Assembly: GCA_002342035.1 (NCBI GenBank)
Contig: DDPE01000061.1
Span: 1-6,936 of the forward strand
DNA length: 6,936 nt
Direction of reading: 5' to 3'
From: Asticcacaulis sp. UBA2476
Lineage (GTDB): Bacteria > Pseudomonadota > Alphaproteobacteria > Caulobacterales > Caulobacteraceae
Position numbers and translations under genes: made by a program. This document shows, piece by piece, positions 1 through 6,538 of this stretch; position 1 is the first letter of the stretch, and each line of letters starts with the position of its first letter. The notes under the pieces are model-generated. The model had not been told where the DNA came from. It did no database searches and worked only from the letters and a program-made list of their open reading frames with translations.

Positions 1-695
1 GGCAGATAGACCTGCACCCAGGCATGGGTCGCCCCGCCCCCCAGCAGTTCCGCACCATCACGCGTCGGCACATAAATATAGCCGGTCACAAACCGTGCCG
101 CAAACCCCAGAGACCGGACCGCCTCCATCATCAGCAGAGCATAGTCCCGGCAGGTGCCACTTAAGCTATAGAGCGTCATTTCCGGCGTCTGGGTGCCGGG
201 ATTGGTGCGGCGGGCATATTTGAACTCATCATGAATGGCGTGGGTCATCGCCTCCAGAAGCCGTGCCGTATCGGTTGGGCCGTTCGGATTGATGAACTTG
301 CGCGCCCAGGCCTCAGTCATGCCGCCGTCGCTATATTGGCGCTGCATCGACGGCATCAGGTCGGGCAGATCTTCCTCATCATACTCAAACGGCCATTGCC
401 GCGCGGCCTCTTCGGTGCGGTAGTGCAGGCCCAGCAAAGGCGTATGCTCCAGCACCACCGTCGTTTCAAAGCGGAGGTGATCCGCCGCCTCTCCAAACCG
501 GGCGACCGCTATGGAGTTGTTGAAAGCATCATGCACCCAGAACAGGTCGCTTGGCACCGGTGAAATGCTTAAAGCCGAGGATATCAGGCGCTGATCATGG
601 CTGATACGCGGCCGGAACATCAGCCGATGCTCACCAAAACCAACCGGACGGCGGTAATTATACTGGGTGATATGATGCACCCGAAGCAGGGTCAT
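1..695 (-). CDS. Transglutaminase-like cysteine protease family protein, C-terminus cut by window edge
   Basis: The minus-strand frame is open from the ATG at 695 to the left edge (231 complete codons, no stop), so the gene is 3'-partial. The N-terminus (MTLLRVHHITQYNYRRPVG) matches the usual start of bacterial transglutaminase-like proteins with an N-terminal beta domain. The papain-like core follows: catalytic Cys182 in SGTCRDYA and catalytic His224 in GATHAWVQVY. The catalytic Asp, expected about 15-20 residues later, lies beyond the edge. Full-length relatives are typically 270-300 residues, so a few dozen residues are missing. No signal peptide or membrane segment is seen, so it is probably cytoplasmic. 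The start is set by a strong AAAGGAGG six bases upstream, which sits in a hairpin (697-724). The gene lies 46 bases downstream of the GH35 gene on the same strand, so co-transcription is possible. Such proteins hydrolyse or transfer acyl groups at amide bonds. The substrate is unknown and the family name does not imply true protein cross-linking. Family assignment is firm; function is not. Confidence 0.9.
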   Translation of the reverse strand, partial: MTLLRVHHITQYNYRRPVGFGEHRLMFRPRISHDQRLISSALSISPVPSDLFWVHDAFNNSIAVARFGEAADHLRFETTVVLEHTPLLGLHYRTEEAARQWPFEYDEEDLPDLMPSMQRQYSDGGMTEAWARKFINPNGPTDTARLLEAMTHAIHDEFKYARRTNPGTQTPEMTLYSLSGTCRDYALLMMEAVRSLGFAARFVTGYIYVPTRDGAELLGGGATHAWVQVYL

Positions 696-696
696 G

Positions 697-724
697 GTGC
701 GCCTCCTTTATATGTGAGACGCAC
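697..724 (-). promoter_or_regulatory. RNA hairpin sequestering the ribosome binding site of the transglutaminase-like gene
   Basis: Read on the minus strand, GTGCGTCTC (724-716) pairs with GAGGCGCAC (705-697) in a 9-bp stem with one U-G wobble, closing a 10-base loop (ACATATAAAG). The Shine-Dalgarno AAAGGAGG (709-702) is split: AAAG is in the loop and GAGG in the stem. The stem ends one base before the ATG. Pairing is seen directly. That it limits translation initiation is inference. It is not followed by a U-run, which argues against an intrinsic terminator for the GH35 gene. Confidence 0.45.
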
Positions 725-741
725 TATACACCCCCACGTCC

Positions 742-2394
742 TCAGCGGTAACGATAAAGCCTGACCTTCTGAATCGAGAAGCGATCCGGCGGCAGGCGCA
801 GATGGCGGCCCTGATGGGTCTGGTCGCCGTTCAGCCAACGCCCGTCTTTCCAGACACCGTTTTCATAGCTGCCCTCGATCGCTTGCTCGATGCCGATGCG
901 GTAGCCGGAACCGGCCTCAGCATCGGCAAAGGTCAGGATCACACCCGATCCGGCTACCAGAAATTCATCGCCCGAAAGATGAATGATGAGCCCGCCGTGG
1001 GCGGCGATGTCCTGCTTATCCTTGGGCGTCCACGGATCGATCATAGTGGCTTTGACACTGTAGCCGCCCAGATCGAAGGTGCGCGGCGTCTCATCGACCA
1101 CGCCCTTGATATCGACCGGGGCTTTGAAACCGCGCATCTTGCCCTTGCCCTGATGGGCCAGCATAACCGGCGTCAATTGATGCAGAACGCTATAGGCCTG
1201 CGTCAGGCGATTGGTTTCAGGGTTGGGCAAATCCTCGATGGAGAACGGCGAAAAGCCCATGGCGTCATGTTCGCCAAACACATAAAAGGCATTGCCGCCC
1301 GCCTCGGATTTCCCGGCCTGATTGGCTTCGGGCACAAACAAAGGGTTGTCATGGCGCTTGAACTTATCGGCCCAGCCGACGAAATCCGGCCAATAGCTAT
1401 CGATAGCCAGCACATCAATCTGCGGCCCCGCAGCTTTCCACACATCAAACAGATGCGGCAGCGGTCCGGCACTGGGGTATTCGCCCGGCTTTTTGTCGGG
1501 GTGATTAAGCGCGGCATTGACATACATCGGCAGCGGATAGGCCGCCTTACCGGCCCTGGTCAGTTCATTGGCAAAGGTCGCGTAGCCCCACGCCTGAAAC
1601 ACTTCCTGACCTTCGACGCCAGAGCCAAACACCTGAGACCACGTACCCGACGTGCGATTGCCATTTGCCGCCCACAGGTCGCGCAAAAACGGATTGAGGC
1701 GCGCCTTATTGGCCGACATATATTTGAGCAATTGGGCGGGCACGGCTTTGCGATACGCGGCCTCGGCTTGCGGGCTATAGTCGCGCACGGTCGGCAACAT
1801 GCCGATCTCATTTTCGACCTGCACCATAATGATGGTGCGCTCAGAATCAGACGTTTTCAGATGGCCCATAAGCGCCGCAAACGCAGCCTTATCCGCCGCC
1901 AGCGTGTCAGGATCATGGGCGCTTAAAATTTCCTGCGCTACGCCTTTGTCGTCCTCAGCCCGGTCATAGGTCTTATAGTCGCGCTTCACGTAAGGTGGCA
2001 CATAGGTCGACATGGAATTTTTCCAAGCCCCGAACCACAGGATAACGATCTTGATATCCTGAGCCTTGGCCTGCGCGATCATGGCATCGACGACCTTGAA
2101 ATCGTAGCGGCCTTTTTCATGTTCAACCTGATCCCACTCGACCGGCGCCAGTATGGTGTTGACGCCAATGGCTTTCAGGGTCGGCCAGTGGGTTTTCAGG
2201 TGCTCAGGGTCTGAGGCCGTCGAATTGCCCAGTTCGCCGCCGATCATCAGAAACGGCTTATTATCTACGATCAACTGCGTGGCCGTGCCTTGGGTTTTCA
2301 GGTACGGCACATCCGCCGCCATGACCGGCGCGCTAAGCGCCATCAGGCTTGCGGCCATAAACCAGTACAGTGATTTTCTATAAGATGGTGTCAT
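742..2394 (-). CDS. Exported GH35-type beta-galactosidase with DUF5597-like C-terminal domain
   Basis: This start gives 550 residues. A Sec signal peptide opens the protein (Arg6-Lys7, hydrophobic core about 9-22, cleavage near VMA|AD at 26/27), so it should act in the periplasm or at the outer membrane. A GH-A clan TIM barrel follows: the conserved GGELGNS near 52-58, the acid/base motif VQVENEIG (Glu196) and a likely nucleophile Glu356 in FVPEANQ. The last ~120 residues are beta-rich, as in the DUF5597 domain of bacterial GH35 enzymes. Length and layout resemble, from memory, Cellvibrio japonicus Bgl35A, a xyloglucan-oligosaccharide beta-galactosidase. Galactose release from plant oligosaccharides is inferred. 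An upstream in-frame ATG at 2478 would add 28 residues, but its first codons are the operator and it would bury the signal peptide. The ATG at 2394 has AGGGA eight bases upstream and fits the family. The promoter and a LacI-type operator lie at 2455-2483. A xyloglucan role versus another beta-galactoside remains open. Confidence 0.9.
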   Translation of the reverse strand: MTPSYRKSLYWFMAASLMALSAPVMAADVPYLKTQGTATQLIVDNKPFLMIGGELGNSTASDPEHLKTHWPTLKAIGVNTILAPVEWDQVEHEKGRYDFKVVDAMIAQAKAQDIKIVILWFGAWKNSMSTYVPPYVKRDYKTYDRAEDDKGVAQEILSAHDPDTLAADKAAFAALMGHLKTSDSERTIIMVQVENEIGMLPTVRDYSPQAEAAYRKAVPAQLLKYMSANKARLNPFLRDLWAANGNRTSGTWSQVFGSGVEGQEVFQAWGYATFANELTRAGKAAYPLPMYVNAALNHPDKKPGEYPSAGPLPHLFDVWKAAGPQIDVLAIDSYWPDFVGWADKFKRHDNPLFVPEANQAGKSEAGGNAFYVFGEHDAMGFSPFSIEDLPNPETNRLTQAYSVLHQLTPVMLAHQGKGKMRGFKAPVDIKGVVDETPRTFDLGGYSVKATMIDPWTPKDKQDIAAHGGLIIHLSGDEFLVAGSGVILTFADAEAGSGYRIGIEQAIEGSYENGVWKDGRWLNGDQTHQGRHLRLPPDRFSIQKVRLYRYR

Positions 2395-2421
2395 TGGCAA
2401 TGTCCCTGTTTTTGCCGCTAA

Positions 2422-2434
2422 CTTGTCATACCAG
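2422..2434 (-). promoter_or_regulatory. Possible GntR/FadR-type operator half-match
   Basis: On the minus strand CTGGTATGACAAG resembles the TGGTNNGACCA pattern bound by FadR-subfamily GntR regulators, with imperfect symmetry (four of six pairs). It lies between the predicted transcription start and the GH35 start codon, where a bound repressor could act as a roadblock. Only one copy is visible, so this is a weak call. Confidence 0.2.
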
Positions 2435-2454
2435 TTGCGGCTTTTTGTCAGACC

Positions 2455-2483
2455 TTTGTATTGGGTTAGCGCTACCATCGCAA
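2455..2483 (-). promoter_or_regulatory. Predicted promoter of the GH35 gene
   Basis: On the minus strand a -35-like TTGCGA (2483-2478) is separated by exactly 17 bases from a -10-like TACAAA (2460-2455); each matches the housekeeping consensus at four of six positions. Transcription would begin around 2447-2449, giving a leader of about 55 bases before the ATG at 2394. The 17-base spacer holds the palindromic operator, which strengthens the assignment. The boxes are seen in the sequence; promoter activity is inferred. Confidence 0.45.
2464..2477 (-). promoter_or_regulatory. LacI-family (XylR-like) operator in the GH35 promoter
   Basis: The minus strand reads TGGTAGCGCTAACC, with a perfect 8-base palindrome TAGCGCTA (2467-2474). 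The central CG and flanking GGTA/TAAC are typical of LacI-family operators. It differs at one position from the Caulobacter crescentus xylose-promoter motif as I remember it (TGGTAGCGCTAACA). It fills most of the spacer between the predicted -35 and -10 boxes, so a bound repressor would block RNA polymerase. The likely mode is derepression by a sugar, perhaps xylose or a xyloglucan-derived sugar. No regulator gene is in the window. Confidence 0.6.
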
Positions 2484-2610
2484 CTCCAAAACGATATGGA
2501 TCGTGATTTTTGCCCCAGCCTTAACCAAACTCATGGATTTCTTATCGGTCATCAGGCACACTCGTAAAAAGCGAATCGTACTGCCGAATAGAACCTGCAA
2601 AGGGAACAAC

Positions 2611-3012
2611 ATGATCCGCGCTCTGCCGCTTAGATACTGGCTGTTCGGGGCCGCTGCCCTTGCCATCGTGGGTGTGTGGACGATGATGCCGGCGCAGGCC
2701 CACCATGGCTGGTCATGGGCCGAGGCCGAACAGAGCCGCCTGAGTGGCAGAATAGAAAAAATCTCCATGGCCCCGCCGCATCCGGTTTTACACGTTAAAG
2801 CGGCCGATGGCGTCCTGTGGCAGATCGACCTTGGCAATCCGACCCAGACCGAGCGTTCGGGCTTTACCGGCACCACCGCCAAGGTGGGCGATGACATCAG
2901 TATTCTGGGCAACCGCTCGCTCGATAAGGACAAGATGCACATGAAGGCCGTGCGCATCACCCTGGGCGACAAAAACTACGACATGTACCCGGAACGCCTT
3001 AAGGCCAATTAG
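2611..3012 (+). CDS. Small exported DUF6152-like protein with predicted mature N-terminus His-His
   Basis: The 133-residue product has a clear Sec signal peptide: Arg3 and Arg8, hydrophobic segment about 10-26, and a signal peptidase site PAQA|HHGW after Ala30. The mature periplasmic protein of about 103 residues would begin His31-His32-Gly-Trp. The rest looks like a small beta-barrel, with His57 and His61 in PPHPVLHV and Met109-His110-Met111 near the end. The His-His-Gly start and the SGRIEKI...PH.VLHV...W.I.LGNP pattern match DUF6152, as recognised from memory. The start is set by AAAGGGA six bases before the ATG at 2611; the same frame is open from an ATG at 2503, but that extension would place the signal peptide internally. 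It is followed two bases later by the DUF6644-like gene, so the two form an operon. The function of the family is not known to me. An exposed N-terminal His plus other His/Met residues suggests metal, possibly copper, binding; that is inference. Confidence 0.85.
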   Translation: MIRALPLRYWLFGAAALAIVGVWTMMPAQAHHGWSWAEAEQSRLSGRIEKISMAPPHPVLHVKAADGVLWQIDLGNPTQTERSGFTGTTAKVGDDISILGNRSLDKDKMHMKAVRITLGDKNYDMYPERLKAN

Positions 3013-3014
3013 GC

Positions 3015-3473
3015 ATGGATGAGGCCGTCTGGCTCGGGGCTGCGTGGTTGCGGATGTCTTCCACCGCCTATCTGCTGGTCAATGCCAGCCATATCTTAAG
3101 CATAGGCCTGATCATTGGCGCCATATTGCCGCTGGATCTGCGGCTAATGGGCGCGTTCAGGTCAGTGCCGCTGAGCCTTATTGGACCATTCCTGTCGCGC
3201 TGCGCCATGACGGGTGTGGTTTTGGCGGTTCTCACCGGACTATGGCTGTTTTCAGTGGCCCCCGCAGACTATCTGGCCAATCAGGCTTTTCTGGTGAAAG
3301 CCGGTCTGCTGGCGGTAGCGATCCTCAATATAGGCTTTCAGCACCTCAATCCGGCCTTTAAACGCGCGCTCAGAGGCGGGCCATTGAGCCTTACGGTGCG
3401 TTTATCGGCCTTTCTATCCTTCATTCTGTGGCTGTCGGTTTTGATCGCGGGGCGCTGGATCGGGTTTCTATAA
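3015..3473 (+). CDS. Four-helix membrane protein, DUF6644-like, partner of the upstream exported protein
   Basis: The 152-residue product has four hydrophobic segments at about 18-40, 55-81, 92-110 and 127-146, with little outside them, so it is an inner-membrane protein. Conserved-looking polar residues are His26 (NASHIL) in helix 1, Asp41 (LPLDLRL) after helix 1, His110 (FQHLNP) at the end of helix 3, and Arg147 (AGRWIGF) at the C-terminus. The pattern of helix 1 and the RWI ending fit DUF6644, recognised from memory. The two membrane histidines could ligate a metal or haem, as in the CopD and cytochrome b-like groups, but this is not shown. It begins two bases after the stop of the DUF6152-like gene and has only a weak AAGG upstream, suggesting translational coupling. 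Its stop is only eight bases from the stop of the convergent MFS gene, and no terminator is evident between them. Confidence 0.8.
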   Translation: MDEAVWLGAAWLRMSSTAYLLVNASHILSIGLIIGAILPLDLRLMGAFRSVPLSLIGPFLSRCAMTGVVLAVLTGLWLFSVAPADYLANQAFLVKAGLLAVAILNIGFQHLNPAFKRALRGGPLSLTVRLSAFLSFILWLSVLIAGRWIGFL

Positions 3474-3481
3474 CTTTTAAG

Positions 3482-4741
3482 CTATTCCACCCAATCGGCT
3501 GTCATCCGGTGCGATGCCGCCAAGAACAAACCGGCCGCAATGACATAGAACGACAGCCCGATCAGAAACGCGTATTTCATCGAGTCATCCCCATACTGCG
3601 GGCGTAAATGATCCGATATAAAACCGAAAAACCAGGTGCCGACCGCAATGCCGATCAGGTTATTGATCAGCAAAAACAGCGATGACATCATGGTGCGTGA
3701 CGCGGCGGGCCCCAGATGCTGAACCGCCGTGATCACCGGCCCCATCCACACCAGCCCCAGAGCCTGCGGGATCAGCAGCATCACAAACACAATCGCGGGC
3801 TGTTGCGCATTCACCCCTATGGCATAGAGCGGCACGCAGATCAGAAGCGCCACCGCCGGGATCAGCGGATAGGCCGCCCGCGACTTTTGCCCCAAACGAT
3901 CGCCTAACCCCCCGCCCAGGGTCATCCCCGCCATGCCGCCGATCAGTAGCAGTGCCGCCAGAAACCACGACCGCGTGCCTAAATCCATCTCAAGTGAGCG
4001 CGCCAAAAAGGTCGGCAGCCAATACATAAAGCCATAGCCGGTCATGGAGGTAAACGCTGCTCCCAGCGACAGCAGCCAGAAGCCCGGCTTTGCTGCCGCC
4101 AGCCTTGCGGTCGCCACAAATCCCATCGGTTTCTCAGCCGTAACCGCCCCATCCATCCCGCCTCTGGGGGGATCTTTGACCAGCAACCGGAATATCGGTG
4201 CGAACAGCACGCCGATCAGGCCCACGACCACAAACGCAAAGCGCCAGTCAACCTGCTGGGCCAAAAGACCGCCAAACAACACCCCTGCGGCTGAACCAAT
4301 AGGGATACCAAACGCGAATATGGCCAGCGCCCGCGCGCGTTGTTTGGGCGGAAAATAATCAGAAATCAGGCTATAGGCCGGGGCCACGCCCCCCGCTTCG
4401 CCGACCCCTACCCCCATACGCGCCAGAAACAACTGACCAAAATTACCGGCTAATCCGCATAGGGCCGTAAACCCTGACCACAGCGCCAAGGCCCCCGTAA
4501 TAATCCACACCCGCGAGAACCGATCCGCCAGCCACGCCACCGGCACCGCTAGAGTGGTATATAATAATGCGAACGCCAGGCCGCCCATCAGCCCCAGTTG
4601 GGTGTCGCTCAGGCCCAGTTCCTCGGCAATCGGGTCTTTGAGAATGCTGATGATCTGCCGGTCCAGAAAGTTGAGCGCATAGACGACCACCAGCAGGGCC
4701 AGCGCCACATAGCGACCTTTTGGCGGTGTGGGTTCGGTCAT
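3482..4741 (-). CDS. MFS transporter, Spinster-like/anion:cation symporter type
   Basis: A 419-residue integral membrane protein of normal MFS length with about 12 helices and a central cytoplasmic loop near 187-212. The N-terminus YALNFLDRQIISIL (21-34) is typical of Spinster-like MFS proteins. The cytoplasmic motif A between helices 2 and 3 is degenerate (AWLADRFSR, 69-77), and a conserved RMGVGVGEAGGVAPAYSL stretch (108-125) covers helix 4. The second half repeats motif A as GGLGDRLGQKSR (277-288). It is expected to move a small organic solute using a proton gradient. Bacterial relatives have been linked to organic and sugar acids, but the substrate cannot be read from sequence. The start is supported by GGGGAGA about six bases upstream of the ATG at 4741. 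It is separated from the upstream MHS gene by a strong hairpin, so it probably has its own promoter in, or just downstream of, that 83-base gap, or depends on read-through. It converges with the DUF6644-like gene. Confidence 0.9.
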   Translation of the reverse strand: MTEPTPPKGRYVALALLVVVYALNFLDRQIISILKDPIAEELGLSDTQLGLMGGLAFALLYTTLAVPVAWLADRFSRVWIITGALALWSGFTALCGLAGNFGQLFLARMGVGVGEAGGVAPAYSLISDYFPPKQRARALAIFAFGIPIGSAAGVLFGGLLAQQVDWRFAFVVVGLIGVLFAPIFRLLVKDPPRGGMDGAVTAEKPMGFVATARLAAAKPGFWLLSLGAAFTSMTGYGFMYWLPTFLARSLEMDLGTRSWFLAALLLIGGMAGMTLGGGLGDRLGQKSRAAYPLIPAVALLICVPLYAIGVNAQQPAIVFVMLLIPQALGLVWMGPVITAVQHLGPAASRTMMSSLFLLINNLIGIAVGTWFFGFISDHLRPQYGDDSMKYAFLIGLSFYVIAAGLFLAASHRMTADWVE

Positions 4742-4776
4742 AGCGGTCTCCCCAAATTGCCTACCAAGATCACAAA

Positions 4777-4801
4777 CGGCCCACGCTTTTGACGTGGGCC
4801 G
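4777..4801 (-). terminator. Intrinsic-terminator-like hairpin after the MHS transporter gene
   Basis: A perfect 9-bp inverted repeat, CGGCCCACG (4777-4785) and CGTGGGCCG (4793-4801), closes a 7-base loop. On the minus strand the stem is followed by TTTGTG, a short, interrupted U-run. It begins 24 bases after the stop codon of the MHS gene, where a terminator is expected. The stem is G+C-rich and strong but the tail is weak, so termination may be partial and allow some read-through into the downstream MFS gene. Confidence 0.65.
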
Positions 4802-4824
4802 CGCATCTTTTAGGTTAAACGTCG

Positions 4825-6492
4825 TTACTGATCAATGCTGCGTTTAAACGTCTCAGGCAGGAACAGCAGCCCGATGATGACCGTGCCGACCGCCACCACG
4901 ATCGGATACCATAGGCCGTAATAGATATTGCCCGTCGCCGCCACCATCGCAAAGGCCGTGGTCGGCAGGAACCCGCCGAACCAGCCATTGCCGATATGAT
5001 AGGGCAGCGACATGGAGGTATAGCGGATCTTGGACGGGAACAACTCAACCAATAGGGCTGCAATCGGCCCGTAGACCATCGTCACCAGGAACACAAGGTA
5101 GAACAATATCCCCACCACCAGCGGCTTATTCATCTGGCTCGTATCGGCCTTGGCTGGATAACCCGCGGCCGTCAATGCGCCTTTCAGATCGGCCTGATAG
5201 GTGGCGATGGCGGCTTTTTTAGCGTCGCCGCTAAGGGACGCCGGATCAGGGGCGGTAAAGGTCTGGTCGCCAACCTTTACGCTGGCGATCGTGCCCGCCG
5301 GAGCCTCGACATTCGTGTAGTTGATGCCGCTTTTGGCGAGATAAGTCTTGGCGATATCGCAACTTTTGGCATCGAACTTGTTCTTACCCACCGGATCGAA
5401 CTGGAAGGAACAGTCGTCCTTGTGGGCCGTGACAATCACCGGAGCGCTCACTTGCGCCGCCGCCAGCGCCGGATTGGCCGCATCGGTCAACAGCTTAAAG
5501 GTCGGAAAATAGGTCGCTGCCGCCAGCGCACAGCCAAACAGGATGATTGGTTTACGCCCGATCTTATCCGACAGCCAGCCAAAGAACACGAAGAACGGCG
5601 TGGCCAGAGCCAGCGAAATCGCAATCAGAATATTGGCCGTCGCCCCGTCAACCATCAGGGTTTTTTCAAGGAAAAAGAGCGCATAGAACTGACCGGTGTA
5701 CCAGACCACGCCCTGGCCCGCGACCGCCCCCAGCAGGGCGATGATCACCCACTTCATATTGCCCCATTTGCCGAACGCTTCGGACAGCGGCGCTTTTGAG
5801 GTCTTGCCCTCATCCTTCATTTTCTGGAAGACCGGGCTCTCATTGAGCTGCATCCGTATCCACAACGACACCATCAGCAACAGGATGGACACGATGAACG
5901 GCAGACGCCAGCCCCATGCCTTGAACGCCTCTTCGCCAATGACCGTGCGCGTACCAATAACCACCAGAAGTGCGGCAAACAGGCCCATAGTCGCCGTCGT
6001 CTGAATCCAGGAGGTATAGAGCCCGCGTTTATTGTTGGGCGCATGTTCGGCCACATAGGTCGCCGCCCCGCCGTATTCACCACCGAGCGCCAGCCCCTGA
6101 ATCAACCGTAAGCCCACCAGAATAATCGGTGCCGCCACGCCAATCGTAGCATAAGACGGCAGCAAACCGACGGCAAAGGTCGACAGCCCCATCAGGCCCA
6201 TCGTCACCAGAAAGGTATTCTTGCGCCCCACAAGGTCACCGATACGTCCGAACACCAGCGCCCCGAACGGCCGCACCGCAAAGCCGGCCGCAAACGCCGC
6301 CAGCGCAAAGATAAAGCCGGTCGTTTCATTGACACCCGAAAAGAACTGAACGGAAATATAGGTGGCCAGCAGGCCGTAAAGGTAAAAATCGTACCATTCA
6401 AACACCGTCCCCAACGACGATGCGGCGATCACCAGTTTTTCGTTCTGGGTCGCTTTATGGTGCTTAGGCGCACTTTCCCCTTGGGTTGCCAT
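4825..6492 (-). CDS. MHS-family MFS metabolite:H+ symporter with large periplasmic insertion
   Basis: The 555-residue product belongs to the metabolite:H+ symporter group (ProP, KgtP, ShiA relatives). Seen motifs are SSLGTVFEWYDFYLYG (25-40) in helix 1, motif A FGRIGDLVGRK (81-91), GLRLIQGLALGGEYGGAATY (127-146), the second motif A FGWLSDKIGRKP (304-315) and ELFPSKIRYTSMSLPYHIG (483-501). Usual members have about 430-500 residues. The excess lies between helix 9 and helix 10 (about 336-455), a hydrophilic segment that standard topology places in the periplasm. It contains Cys361 and Cys378, which could form a disulfide. The reading frame and codon use continue smoothly through it, so it is not a frameshift artefact. 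The protein likely imports an organic acid, sugar acid or compatible solute with protons; the substrate is unknown. The ATG at 6492 has AGGGAG ten bases upstream. The SMP-30 gene lies 106 bases upstream on the same strand, so a sugar-acid operon is plausible. Confidence 0.92.
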   Translation of the reverse strand: MATQGESAPKHHKATQNEKLVIAASSLGTVFEWYDFYLYGLLATYISVQFFSGVNETTGFIFALAAFAAGFAVRPFGALVFGRIGDLVGRKNTFLVTMGLMGLSTFAVGLLPSYATIGVAAPIILVGLRLIQGLALGGEYGGAATYVAEHAPNNKRGLYTSWIQTTATMGLFAALLVVIGTRTVIGEEAFKAWGWRLPFIVSILLLMVSLWIRMQLNESPVFQKMKDEGKTSKAPLSEAFGKWGNMKWVIIALLGAVAGQGVVWYTGQFYALFFLEKTLMVDGATANILIAISLALATPFFVFFGWLSDKIGRKPIILFGCALAAATYFPTFKLLTDAANPALAAAQVSAPVIVTAHKDDCSFQFDPVGKNKFDAKSCDIAKTYLAKSGINYTNVEAPAGTIASVKVGDQTFTAPDPASLSGDAKKAAIATYQADLKGALTAAGYPAKADTSQMNKPLVVGILFYLVFLVTMVYGPIAALLVELFPSKIRYTSMSLPYHIGNGWFGGFLPTTAFAMVAATGNIYYGLWYPIVVAVGTVIIGLLFLPETFKRSIDQ

Positions 6493-6538
6493 GCAATCTG
6501 TACTCCCTGATGTGGCATTTTCTTAATTAGGCGCAGGT

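Noticed and set aside
231..563. Plus-strand open frames opposite the transglutaminase-like gene
   Set aside because: The minus strand encodes a clear transglutaminase-like protein with TCRD and THAW catalytic motifs; the plus-strand frames are its antisense shadows.
697..724. Intrinsic terminator for the GH35 gene
   Set aside because: The stem is not followed by a U-run and ends one base before a start codon, so a role in translation of the next gene is more likely.
802..1926. A 374-codon open frame on the plus strand
   Set aside because: It lies wholly antisense to the GH35 gene, whose product has recognisable catalytic motifs and a signal peptide. The antisense translation is Arg/His/Gly-rich with no family features.
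2395..2478. N-terminal extension of the GH35 protein starting at the ATG at 2478
   Set aside because: It would encode 28 residues ahead of a proper signal peptide, and its first codons coincide with the palindromic operator and promoter spacer.
2491..2504. ACGAT-N4-ATCGT inverted repeat in the divergent intergenic region
   Set aside because: The arms are only five bases and A+T/C+G-simple, with no link to a promoter box; this is likely chance.
2503..2610. N-terminal extension of the DUF6152-like protein from the ATG at 2503
   Set aside because: The ATG at 2611 has an AAAGGGA ribosome binding site and starts a normal signal peptide. The extension is basic, not family-like, and would bury the signal.
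5128..5487. Frameshift or gene fusion explaining the extra length of the MHS transporter
   Set aside because: The frame is continuous, composition matches the rest of the gene, and helices 10-12 follow with normal MHS motifs, so a genuine in-frame insertion fits better.
5422..5799. 125-codon plus-strand frame inside the MHS gene
   Set aside because: It is antisense to a well-supported transporter, is Arg/Gln-rich and shows no domain.
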